Source: Volvox africanus
Taxonomy: Eukaryota > Chlorophyta > Chlorophyceae > Chlamydomonadales > Volvocaceae
Length of the DNA: 64,000 nucleotides
Assembly (NCBI GenBank): GCA_030268105.1
Contig: BSDZ01000021.1
Span: 1,550,001-1,614,000 of the forward strand
Direction: 5' to 3'
Shown: positions 35,507-46,508 of the stretch, one piece after another
Layout: the number at the start of each line of letters is the position of its first letter
Position numbering within the stretch: position 1 is the stretch's first letter
Notes under the pieces: generated by a model
Seen by the model: only the letters and a program-made list of their open reading frames with translations
Database searches by the model: none
What the model was told of the DNA's origin: nothing
Made by a program: the position numbers and the translations under genes

Positions 35507-38359
35507 CTACCGCATCAACGTGAAGCCACCCAGGGCCCTGCTGGGGAGTCCTGGGAGGCGCCCCAGGTTGCTCCCCAGTCTCCCGGCCGCCGCCCGCAAC
35601 CTGCGCACCGCCTCCCTCCCTGCAGCGATGTGGGTCTCATCCGCTTCGCCTGGAAGGACCACCGCATTGGGTCGCAGCCCCACTGCCTGTGCCGCCTGGT
35701 TGCCCGCCTTGGAGGTAATGAAGGGAGGGGGATGGGATTAGATTGGACTGGAGCACTCTGTGTGTGTGGGGGTACATCCTGATGCAGGAAATGCGCAAGC
35801 TGGTAGATTGGTAAAATGGCACAAATACCAGTTTGAGATATATCCGTGAGCTCCTTTCTGGAAATGGCCCGAGCACACATCTGCAGCCCTCCCCATCCAT
35901 CCGCCCAGCCACCCAGCCACCTACCTGGAGACCGGTCACGTAGGCCTTTTCCTGACACAGCCCCTTGGCGGCATGCGTACCAGGTCCCTGCCTCACCCAG
36001 TCACCCGCCATAAAGATCCCATCGTACGGCGTCTGCACGGTCGGCATGTGCGCTGCGCAGCCGGGAGAGAAAAGGCTGACGGCGCCACGGAACCGCAGCA
36101 CGCTCTGATCCAGCACACGTGGCCTTATGGCGCCAGGGTCTACAGCTGTGTGTAGTGGCAGGTGGGTGCAGGCGGCGGCGAGGGGAGAGATGGTGAAGAA
36201 GGAGAAGGAGGTTCAAAGGCTCCCGGAAGGAGGCTCCCATCATACACGGGAGCGACGTCACTGCTTCTATGACATATCATCGTACATTGAGTTTTCGCAG
36301 TGACACTCGCGACATTTACGGTAACGTGCGATACTTGAATTGCATTCAGCGATAAGGCCCATGAGATCATATCTGGTCGTGTGTTCTCACGTGCATAGGG
36401 GGTTAGGTCTCCTAGGAGCCCACAGCAGGCGGTTGTGACTTTGATCGCGGGTTACACTCTTCCTTTGGCTAGATCCATCCCTCTTTCCATTAAGGCGGTC
36501 ATATCACATACATATACACATACACATACACATACACATGCACGAGCACGAGCACACTCCCGTGGTCCCCCCCCCGTATCCAATCCCCCTCCCTCCCTAT
36601 CACGTTCCCCCTCCCCATCGGCCTATCCAATCACTAGCCTCCCTCTGTACCTGGCAGCATCTTCTCCACCACCTTGTCCACCAGGTCCTCATCGCTGAGC
36701 GGCAGCAACGATGCAGCATGGTAGAAGTCCGCCTCCACAACACTGGTACTCGGGTCGGAACCGTACTCGTCCTGATTGGTTGCGAGTCGGTCCAAATCCC
36801 GCCCTCCCAGCCGGAGCGGCCAAACACACAAGCAGGTGGGCATGGGCAATGAAGGGGAGGGGAGCTGCCTGAGTGCCTTTGCGGGATGCATGCAAGTGGC
36901 GGCTGGAATCTGCGTCCGCGGTCCAATGGTGTAAGTCGAATGAAGCGGGGAAGGCACGGCCTTTAAGTACCGTTTGAAGGGCGAAGGGACGATGTGAAGT
37001 ACTATGTGACTGGCACCAAAGCGGTGTGACCACCTCGTCCTCATCACCGTCATCACATCAGCCGCAGCCGCAGCCGCACCTGCAGTTCGCTGAGATGGAA
37101 GAGCGTGGAGCCGACCCCTGGATCGAATCGCACCAACACGTTACTGGGTGTAGCAGGCCGCAGCCGGCGGTCCAGCCACAGCCTCACCGCCGCCACATCC
37201 GAGGCAGCCAGGTTGGAAAAGGCGGCGAAGAAGGGCGATGCGGCCAGGGGCTCTGAGGCTGCCACAATTCGCTGCATGGCACACACTCCCACTGCAAACA
37301 CGAACGCATCAGCGACCCACTCCTCAGTCCCACCTCCGGGTGCAGTCACCAGCAGCCTGGGGAGACGAGTCCGGGAGGGACCCGTTGGATACCAGCGTGC
37401 GGGTCGTGTGGGGTCGTGTGTACGTCGGGGAAAGCGGCTGATCTGTATTTTTGAGTCCACATACCGGTTTGGGAGCCTTCTCGATTGCACGACGGCATCG
37501 CTTGTTGTCACCCACCCGCTTATATGACACCGTTGCTGTCCCCCTCCTGGCCCTTCCTTCCAAACGTTGATGACCGCCATCACGATGAAGTTGCATTTCT
37601 CGAAAGATCTTGCTCCATTATGTCCGCACTAGCCGCCAAATCAACCTTAATACCAGCTGAACCTCACCTTTATCCCACCCTAACTCTCTGCCCTACTCAA
37701 CCCCTACCTGACGCCCAGGGGCATCCAGAGCCAGACCGCGAGTAAACAACCGGGCGTGACACCCAAACGCGACTGCTGCAGCTGCGAGGATGAAGGACGG
37801 GTCTGTGGCGAGGCGCCCCGAGCAAACGCAGCTTAGATATTGTGACACACGCCCACCTGCCCTGCCGCCCCGTCGTAGCATCCGGCACCTCCTTGAGCCC
37901 TAACACCTGCCGGCCGCCCAGCAGGACGACCCCCCTGGAGCGAAGATGATCCGCAAAAGGAGTCAGGATACGCTCCGAAACTGAGCCTCGACACCACCGC
38001 GTGTCAAAGTCGGGCTGCAATTGGACATCCCCAGAGGCAAGGGCGGTGCAGGGATGGGGACGGGGTCTGTGTGTCTGTGGACGGTACCTAATGCACCGCA
38101 AATGCAGAGCGCATCTTTCACAATATGAAAAGCATGGCGCAAGAGCACATTTCTGTGCGTGTCTGCGGGAGGTCGCAGTCGGGATAGGTGGGGACTATTT
38201 TCGAGCAGGTGCTGGAGCACCCTTAGGGCCGCTCTGGTTCGTTAGCTGGGAAAAGAGTGAGATGCTTACGAGAAGCAGATGTATGTGTATGTGTATGTCT
38301 GTATGTGTATGTGTATGTCTGTATGTGTATGTCTGTATGTCTGTATGTGTATGTCTGTA

Positions 38360-38456
<97 letters not shown>

Positions 38457-38814
38457 GTGTGTGTGTAGGATAGGGGGGTACATCACCCGTGGCCACTAAC
38501 CTGGCAGTCCCTACCTTCCCCGGTGTTTCGGGGCACCCTCATCCAGTCTCCCATGCCGACTTCTCCGAAATCAGTGGTTTTCCCAGGTTCAGCACCCACC
38601 ACCAGCATCCAGCGGAATCTGCCGAATCAACTAAGGCGTCAACTCCGCTACTGGTCAGCTCGCAGGTCACTTTAATTGGGGTCGTCACCGTCCATCGGCA
38701 TGGGGGCACCCTGCCCTTACCTTTGGGTCTTTGGCCCGCTCTCGGTCGGGGTAGAACCTGGAACTCCAGGGGCATATTAGTCGTGCCATAACAGTCGTGC
38801 CTGAACACGGTGTA

Positions 38815-38863
<49 letters not shown>

Positions 38864-41014
38864 GTGAGAGAGAGAGGTGTCACCGAGCGTGTGAGGTGGG
38901 ACGTACTGCACGATGTACAGGCCTCCAGACGCAGCTGCACGGAAAGATCGGAAAGGTCTGGCGAAAGTAATTCGGAGCAGAACCACCCCTCCGGAGCCCC
39001 TCCACCTCCGTCTCCCATCACCAGCCGACCTTATCCCCCCCCCTCTCCCTTGTCTTCCCACCTGATGCGCTAGTGCAAAGTAGTAAAGCGCATCCAATGC
39101 GGCTGCCGCGGACAGCTTATGCCCCGGGGCAAATAGAGTTACCAGCAACATGGGCTCCAGGAACTCGTCGTAAAGCCGCCGAGAGACGCCCGCGGAGCTG
39201 ACGGCGCGGAGGGCGGTGTGTTGCGGCAGGTTGGGGGCGCTGTCTAATTGCTGGATGTTTCAGGACGCTAGGCGAGTGGATAAGATGAAGGGACAGGGTG
39301 AGAGGATGAACGGGGTCCCCAAGAATCTGTCCTTCAAGTTTTGCTTATGTCTCTTTGTGGTGTCCATTATTAGAGGGGCAGCTATGTAGCGGAGAACTGC
39401 GGCACTGCTGCGTTCAGCACATCCCTCATCCTCATTCCGGTAGTGTGAGGGATGACGTGTACATCAGACATGCAGTCAGATGCAGGCGACCCTCTCACCA
39501 CTGCCTCGCCAGCCGCGAAGTTCGTTTGAAAATCAATACGTGTCACTCCCACACGCGCGCACCACCACCATCACCACCACCACCACTACCACCATTACCA
39601 CCACCACAACTACCACCATTACGGAACCTGAGCTGTAACATGTTAGACCCAATGCCGCCTTCTCTGTCATCACATCTTCCTCCTCTACGGGCTTCAAGCA
39701 GTCCACCTTCAGCCCTCCTCAGCACCCACTTGATCAGCGGTAATCTGGTGCGGGCCCTCCGCCGCCCCGCTCCGTTTTCCCTGCCTTACCGGAACAGCTC
39801 TAGTGCCGAGACCTTATCATACGCGTCATAGGCGTCCTGGTCGCTGGCGTACTCGAGAAGCGGCCCCACTAGCGGCAGCGCGGTGAGGCGGTCGGCTAAC
39901 GGAAGGGAGGTGAAGTAGGGCGCCGTGTATACAAATGAACCCAGGGGTGTGGGCAGGCGGGGCTGCTCCTGGAGGATGGGAGAGCGGACCTGCCGTCGTG
40001 GGAGGGCGGGACGGGGGAAGGGCGAGTGGGTCAGCAGGTGGACAGCAGAATGTTAAGAAAACAGGAACTTAAGGACTCGGTCATCGGCTCGTCGCATGTA
40101 CGAAACTCTCCTCGCCGCGACCTTACTTGCACGGAACGCAATCAGCTAGCTAGCTCCTAACGGCTATGGCCTCAGATGGGTAGAAAGTAACCCCGGTGGA
40201 TAGAGGATGTGGATCGAGTGGTCCGGGTCAATATCCCGGACAGGACGACAAGCAGGTGGTCGCCCTGTCAGATGCAGTCGACTGCATGCTCTTTTATATC
40301 TTGTCCTGGCAAAGGTTTTGGGAAGTTGCCCTTACCTGCAAGCCCGCGGGGGTGTAAAAAGAAGACTGAGTGAAAGGCGTGAAGGCGTTCTGTACGTTCA
40401 GAGAGTCCAGAAGCGAAAAGATGTTGGCGTACTGGTACCAAAAACTGGAGGAGATGGAGAAGGGGAACACGTGGGGGAAAAGGGTGGGGGAAGGTTGCCG
40501 TGAGTGGGTCAACGAATAAATCATGGCAAATCGTGCAGCGAGTGTGTCGCTAAGAGATTAAATTAAAGGGGTGAATGAAAGAGGTACCGGGGAGAAGCAT
40601 TGAGTCTGGTTCAAGCCAGCCCGAGCCAATCTTTGCCTCCGCGCTGAGCTGGGAAGCGGAAGGAGGTTGCAGCCGGGAAGCAAGCTGCACGCACAACACC
40701 CACCCCTTGATGCCAGGTTCCACAGTACGGCCCCCGGCACTCTTCCAGGAGGCGGCGAGCCCGCCCGGATTGGTTGCGGCGTCCAGCACTACAACGTCAG
40801 CGCCAGCTTGCTGCAGCGCATGCGCGGAGCCGAAACCCGCCCATCCGCCGCCGATAACCACAACTTTTGGCTTACGCGGGCTATTGTATTTTTGAGACGG
40901 CGGGCTTGAGCTGTCACTGGCTGTGACCAGGGCGTGGACGTGGAAGAATGGACGTGTAGGCTTCGCACTGCGGATTGCTTCGTTCCAGCCGACGCGCCTC
41001 ATTTTGATAAACAT
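35507..41014 (-). CDS. FAD-dependent oxidoreductase, phytoene-desaturase-like (nine exons), probably plastid
   Basis: Exons: 41014-40704, 40444-40336, 39989-39790, 39239-39062, 38014-37857, 37356-37080, 36771-36651, 36145-35925, 35707-35507; 1776 nt, 591 aa, phases consistent. Residues 1-48 are basic and Ser/Thr-rich, as in algal plastid transit peptides. Residues 50-60 (KVVVIGGGWAG) form the FAD Rossmann loop, followed by LDAATNPGG. Further landmarks are EPGIKGFWYQYANIF, PRLPTPLGSFVYT, FDTRWCRGSV, FVFAVGV, VVEADFYHA and the second FAD motif YDGIFMAGDW (492-501). These match a plant/algal plastid branch of the amine-oxidase/carotenoid-desaturase superfamily, distinct from PDS and ZDS themselves. 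The substrate is unknown. The intron between exons 4 and 5 carries a dispersed repeat copy and a TGTATG microsatellite. Exon 4 uses the acceptor GACAG because only that keeps the frame. Confidence 0.9.
36497..36545. repeat. ACACAT hexanucleotide microsatellite
   Basis: A run of CATACA/ACACAT units lies in the intron between exons 7 and 8 of the FAD oxidoreductase gene (36146-36650). On the gene strand it reads TGTATG, the same motif as at 38.3, 51.5 and 59.2 kb. Confidence 0.8.
38279..38463. repeat. TGTATG microsatellite, about 185 bp
   Basis: An almost pure GTGTAT array, with CTGTAT variants at its left end, lies in the intron between exons 4 and 5 of the FAD oxidoreductase gene. It directly abuts the left end of the dispersed repeat at 38466. 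Antiparallel open frames over it are shadows. Confidence 0.9.
38466..38765 (+). repeat. Dispersed about 300-bp repeat, copy 1
   Basis: This segment is repeated in reverse orientation at 47000-47300 with only a handful of differences, including a small indel at CTTACCTTTGGG against CTTAACTTAAGG. Both copies sit in introns of different minus-strand genes, and both start next to a TGTGTGTAGGATAGG junction. The shared open frame of about 80 codons (starting [12 protein letters not shown]) resembles no known protein. The element is probably a short non-autonomous transposon or LTR-like fragment. Confidence 0.88.
38812..38868. repeat. TGTATG microsatellite, right flank of repeat copy 1
   Basis: About nine GTGTAT units begin 47 bp after the end of the shared dispersed repeat. 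The two TGTATG arrays therefore bracket the repeat copy in this intron. Confidence 0.9.
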
Positions 41015-42735
41015 ATATTACCAGAATCCAGACTCGTTACCGCATTTTAAATCCTCTGCAGGTTTGCTCAGGCTGAGGCGGAGATGACTAACTGTACTTT
41101 GATGTAGCTGAGGAACAGTTGTGCAGTACATGGGAACAATGAAACATAAGGATATAACAGTAAATAATTATGACAGAAATTATTTCCATGCGCATGGAAT
41201 GACGGTAGCACAGAATCGCGACTTTTCGGTTGCCTCCCTTTCTAAAATCTCCAACGCAACTGAGAATGGGTTATCTTGCAAGTACTGTCGTCATATTCGT
41301 TCATGTCAAAGATGAGCGGCTACAAGCAGGCCTAGGAAGAGGCAGGAAGTGCCTCGTAGCAGCCAAATTGCCCTCGGGTTACGCCAGGGGCCCCTGCACT
41401 AGACCATCGGACTGTAAGCGTGAAAAGCGCGAGGACCAACATGTAGTGCACTCTTGATAATGCAGCCATCGCTGTAACACTTGATGACCCTCTCGCCTTG
41501 TATCACCCAACAGGACCATCTTTGGTAAGAAAGTAACACACCATGTATGGGAACAATATTATTGTAATATGTAATTACATGATGGCAGATGGGGCCAGGT
41601 GGGACACATAGGATTTACAGAGGCCGAAATCGCACCGAAACGTCAAAACCACGGACCCTGCTGCTGCATAAAACCTAGGTCAAGTCCGAACCACATACAT
41701 GCCCTGCCTGTCTCCTGCCTGCCTACCTGCCTGTAGTTCATTTGTTAGTATTGGGCAGGTGTAAACAAACAACAATGCTCGCACACACATCTCCAGGAAA
41801 AATCCCTAGCGAGTGTGAAATACAAGAGTCATTATTTGGTATACGTATTGCATCAAACCACTTTATTTTCAAGCATGGTAGTTAATTTTCTGAACTTATT
41901 TTCAGCCCCCCATGTAATCGGTCCTGGACGGAAGGGGGAAAGGGTCTATCACAGAACCGCGTCAAGGGTGACCGGCAAACCAGGCAAAGACGCGGAAAGC
42001 CGCAGGAAACCGACACGCGCACAGAGGGCCGACGGTCAGTCCATCCCACAAACAACTTCAAAAGTTAATGGCTTTGCGGCATTTGGCGGCGACCGCAGCA
42101 CCAATCACAAGCACTCTCCCCTACTCAAAGCGACACCCATACCCACCAGAGCAGCGCGATAGAACCACCCAAACCTACCCCACCAGCGCTTGCGGGCAGA
42201 AAGCCCCTAAAACACCTCCAGCGGGGAGAACAAGAGATGAGGGGAGACCCACATACCCTGCTGAGCCGCTTGCGACCGGTGGTTAGTTCGTTATTATCGG
42301 CTGCCGCCTCATGCTGAGCTGTCCGCAGCGAACCACGGTCGGATGAGTACTGCCAGTTCTGGCAAAACCAACCAGGGCAATCTGAAAACTGGAGAACACG
42401 CAACTCACTCTGCTGCCACGGAACCTCAGGTGCCGTACCGAAGGGCCCATGCATGACGCGTATCGTTTTGGCAAGCCCCCAAGCCCCTTTTTGTAAGTCC
42501 GAGTAGAGATGAGAATGTACAACCGAAAACAGATTCAGGATTCTGTTCGTACATGCCAGCAAACGCACCATGCATCTCAGCTCATCCAGAAGCAGCTTGG
42601 AAAACGCAGACAGTGATGTACTCTGTGCACCGTAACCGCCTGTTAGCCTACGCTATTTGATGCAGCCTGCCTGCTACTGCCTGAAAATGCTGGGTGTCAA
42701 CTGCTGCTACTGCTGCTGCTGTTATGCGAGCACCC
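41015..42735. other. Intergenic region between FAD oxidoreductase and RING-CH genes
   Basis: Both flanking genes are on the minus strand, so this holds the promoter of the oxidoreductase and the 3' UTR of the RING-CH gene. The minus strand carries TGTAA at 41619-41615 and 41579-41575, plausible poly(A) signals about 1.1 kb after the RING-CH stop. No further gene was recognised; open frames such as 42125-42571 (-) do not resemble protein. Confidence 0.5.
41575..41619 (-). promoter_or_regulatory. Candidate poly(A) signals (TGTAA) of the RING-CH gene
   Basis: Two TGTAA pentamers on the minus strand (41619-41615 and 41579-41575). TGTAA is the established nuclear poly(A) signal of Chlamydomonas and Volvox. 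Assignment to this gene is by position only. Confidence 0.3.
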
Positions 42736-44012
42736 TTATACTGCCATGCTCTCTTCCCACGTGAACCCCCCGTCCTCCCCAGCTACCCGCTTGGCGGCGC
42801 TGATAGTGGCGCATGTGGCGGCGGCGTTAAAGCACTCCATTCCATCCAAACTGAGCATCTCACCACTTGGCGAAGCGCACTCGAAGGAGACCTGGGACAG
42901 ATAGACGCGCGAAATGGATGTATGGTTTTAGATGTACGGAGAGTTGTATACGTACGGATGCCGGGCGGCGTAACTTCTTGACGACATATGTGCTCCAGCC
43001 CGTCGTGGGAGGGAGGGTTAGATAGACGGCTATACACCCAGGGGCGATTATTCCATGCACGCGTCCCTGCATGCAGCATTCATATCACATCACATCACAT
43101 GACAAGCATGACCAAATCCAACGTAACGGTATTAACTGACGTGAAATTCCGAGTCGTGCGGCATTCCGAATAAGCACTTGACTCGTGCGCGAAACTCGGC
43201 CAGCCCCTCCGTGCCGGGCTTAATCGGGACCTTGAAGCACTGCCGGGAGGGGACGAGGCATGGGAAGTGTGTGTATATCGGTGCGTGTGTGTTGGGGAGG
43301 GTGTTGGGAAGGGTGTTGGGGCTGCGGTATGTCTTCGGGTGTGTGTGGGGCGTGTAAGGTGGAGGAGGTTGAGATGGTGGCGCTGGTAGTCGTGGGGACG
43401 ATCGAGAGGCCACGGTCAAACGGACGGGAGTGGGCCGCTGATTCCATTCTACTGGACAAGCAACTTGGGCCCCCCCTGCTGCACTGAAGCATGTAAAACA
43501 ACTGCAAGCGAGATGCACATCATTGTCACGCCATCCTCAAACGAGCTTCTTCTTACTTGTCCCAGCAATGCATAAACCTTCTTAGACAGCAAGGGAGAGG
43601 GTTCAAGTCCAACCCCTTTCACTTGCTACGTATACGCTAGCCGAGCGAATATGCTTGCCACGTCTTCCTGCCTACACCTGATGAAGACCGCTCTCACCTC
43701 CCCCTGGTATATCACCGCAATGTAGGGGACCACGCGGATCTGTCTCAGATGAGGGGGCGTCAACGTTTCATCAAGCCGCGGAAGGGTGACCTCACAGAAG
43801 CGGCATTGGAACTCGTCACTGCGCGTCAGGAAAATGGTTTTGTTACGGGACGACGACGAAGGACGGGGAATAAAAGAAAGGAAGGAAGGAAGGAGGCCGA
43901 GGTCCAATCTGAAAGCAGGCAAGCAGGAGGTAGGGGCGGGCGGAGGGGGCCAACAGCAGGGCGGGGGTGGTGCGTCCGGACCAAATATGATGATTGGGTA
44001 GATATTAAGTAT

Positions 44013-44061
<49 letters not shown>

Positions 44062-44404
44062 CACCCATGTATATGCAGCACGTACGGTTACCGCTGCAGT
44101 GGCTGGGGTTGGGGCTGGTGACCCGAGTACATATGCGTACCGATGATATCAAAGTTCATGCTGATTCATGCACAGGGGGGAGAGACCGCGGGTGAGAAGT
44201 ATGAGCCTGTGGTGGACACCAGGGACTTGAGAGAACTAAGGGCATTGGCACCACTACTTGCCGTCTACCGGCGCACTGCAGCTGCCAGCGGCCGAGGCAG
44301 GTGCTGTGGACGTAGCGGGGGCAGGAGCACGGTCGCTGCAGCGGCTGATGAACTTCGGCACCGGAAAGGCAGATCCAGCAGGACTCCTCCGCGGCACTGG
44401 CCAT
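42736..44404 (-). CDS. RING-CH (RINGv) finger protein, MARCH-like, four exons
   Basis: Exons 44404-44277, 43818-43698, 43239-43141 and 42891-42736 total 504 nt (167 aa). The N-terminus holds a C4HC3 zinc-binding pattern: C9-x2-C12, C26-x-C28, H33-x2-C36, C48-x2-C51, typical of RING-CH ubiquitin ligases of the MARCH type. The gap between C28 and H33 is shorter than usual. No transmembrane helices follow, unlike animal MARCH proteins. Instead there is a compact domain with KVPIKPGTEGLAEFRARV, LFGMPHDSEFH and VSFECASPSGE, ending in an Ala/Cys-rich helix, which I recall from a multigene family in volvocine algae. The exon 1 donor CTGCA|GTGCGC was chosen because it alone keeps the frame. An in-frame ATG 18 codons upstream (44458) is an alternative start. 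Intron 1 contains a TA-repeat. Confidence 0.82.
44013..44058. repeat. TA dinucleotide microsatellite
   Basis: About 22 TA units lie in intron 1 of the RING-CH gene. They can form a cruciform but carry no other signal. Confidence 0.95.
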
Positions 44405-46508
44405 ATGTATGCCTTTTGACGGATGCGATTGGTTTATCTGTCGCTCCGCGGTGCGCATGTGTGTGTGCAGATAGAGGAGTCGGGGAAACTGGGAACAAGC
44501 AAGATTATGGGAACTGTCAGAAGTTCGATAGATATATATGTTTCCGACACCTTCCTAGTTCATGGCAGCTGAGGGCTTTATTATTTGCTTTTGTATAGTA
44601 TCTGCAGCATCCTTTTCGTAAGTAAAAGGTTTAGGCTTTGCCTGCTAATGGCGCCAGTGCTGGCGCTTACGCTGGCGCTGGTACTTCAGCGGGCTCTCTT
44701 GTGTCATGTCGGGGGTCGCTGTCAGCTGCTTTGTTAGTGCCCCTTACTACCGCTGGGAAGGGATGACATGACGCGCAGTTGAGGAAGTTGCGAGCCCTTC
44801 CGAGCGCCGGGCATTTTGGATAGCACTTTGTGACGCGTAATAATATTTGTTATGACGACATGGAAAACTATATATGTAGGCGGACCAGCTGGGCCTGATA
44901 GAATAATGTGACCGCCCACATGCCCTGCCTGCAACCTACCTGTTGTTGCTTTGGAGCTGTAACACGCACATGTGTTAAGCGCGCCGCCAACCGTTCCTTT
45001 TCATCCCTTCCTCGCGTCTTCTAAGAAGAGATGTGCAAATGGTCAGTTTTAGAACGGACCGTTGTCACGTATACACACAAAGACACGGCGCACATGTCTG
45101 CTGCGGGCGCATCCCTAAGTACCGGCGGCAGTGGTTGGTAATCTTATATGTTGCTTAGCAGCCCACGTCAGCAGGCTCAAATTGCCTCCCCTCCCCGCTT
45201 TGCTCCTCTTGCCTATTACATTACATTTGCTGCACATCTCCGAAGCGACTAAGCGGAGTGATGCTCAAGACCAGCCGAAATTCCGCAACTCCCCCCTCCC
45301 CCTTCTTCTCCTCCTCCCTCTCACCCTCCCCCACCTTCGTTAGATCGGCCCCATCAAGATATCCAAGGCCAGGCGCAACATGCGATTACGATTACGATTA
45401 CGAATACGGAAGCGAGCTGCGGAAAAAGGATGCATGACGACTAAGAAAGCGTTTCGTTTTGCCTCTCTCATCTCCTGCCTCTTTCCTCATTTACCAGGTT
45501 GGGCCCGTACCCGGTCCACCCCCATCTCCACTCGGCACTCGCTGACCGACACACAACTTCAACATAGCGTTATTTTGTGACCATTGCCCTCCTCCCGTCC
45601 TGCCCCGTCCCGTCCCGAACCTCCAACCCCCCTGTGCACCCTCCGCTCTGCAACATCTGGGGGTCTCAGCGGGAGATGTATGTACGGTAGCTGTACGGTA
45701 ATTGTTATGAACACCCCCACCCACCTACATAAGCCCACATACACACATACACACACACACACACTTCACTGCAGTGTCATGCTGCTGATATAAGGACTGT
45801 CAGACAAATCATGGAATGGCCGCCGTACCTCCCCAACCTATCTACCTGCATGCCTCTCAAAATGGAATGAGCTATCACCTCCCGTCGTACACTCCCAGGA
45901 TGCATGATTCAGAGCGGAAGGCAGACGGACGGACAACCAGACGGACGGACAGACGGGCCCATGCTGGAGGCGCAGAAGACAGACTTCCGCGCGCTTCAGT
46001 CCTTTCTTCTTCCCCTCCCCCAACACTCTCCTCACGCACATACACGTCGCCAACTGTAAAGATACTCGATCATCATCAGCGGTACGTGCACATCATCACA
46101 GGGCGAGAAGCGGCGGCTACGTTCTTTCCTTCACTCTTCCTGGTATCTTCTGAACCAGCGCATCGGCGGCAAAACTGCACATACATGGCAACATGTCTCC
46201 CCCCCCGTGCATTGACCCATGTGTTTGCTGCGCTGTCTCCCCTTCCCCCCTCCCCCCCTATATTTAACACCGCCCTTCCCCAGGTCTGCGGCATTCATAT
46301 CCAATAACTGCAACAGATAATGGGCCGAACTTGGGGGACCTATGATAAAGCCCAGAGAGAGGGGGAATGGATAGGTGCTCCGAAATCATATTGCTGCTGT
46401 CTGGGTTCGTCTGCCGAAGGGAAGCAAGATCCACAACTAACAACTAACATCAGCCGCCAACCCACAACTGTACCAACAGATTTCGCTTTCTGCGCCGCGT
46501 CGGTCCCC
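44405..46508. other. Intergenic region between RING-CH and ABCG genes
   Basis: Contains the promoter of the RING-CH gene and the 3' UTR of the transporter. Two abutting minus-strand TGTAA signals lie at 45225-45216. A GC-rich partial palindrome (GGCGCCAGTGCTGGCGC and neighbours, about 44650-44685) and a short CA-repeat (about 45738-45765) are present. No gene was recognised. Confidence 0.5.
45216..45225 (-). promoter_or_regulatory. Candidate tandem poly(A) signal TGTAATGTAA of the ABCG gene
   Basis: The plus strand reads TTACATTACA, that is, two adjacent TGTAA signals on the minus strand, about 1.28 kb after the transporter stop codon. The distance is long but within the range of volvocine 3' UTRs. 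Confidence 0.35.

Noticed and set aside
38279..38463. Telomere-like or centromeric repeat
   Set aside because: The unit is TGTATG, not the algal telomere TTTTAGGG, and the array is short and intronic.
38223..38499. His/Thr and Cys/Met/Tyr/Val repeat open frames on both strands
   Set aside because: Translation of the TGTATG microsatellite in all frames.
43590..43625. GGGTTCAAGTCC T-arm-like sequence
   Set aside because: No acceptor stem or anticodon arm fits around it, and it lies within an intron of the RING-CH gene.
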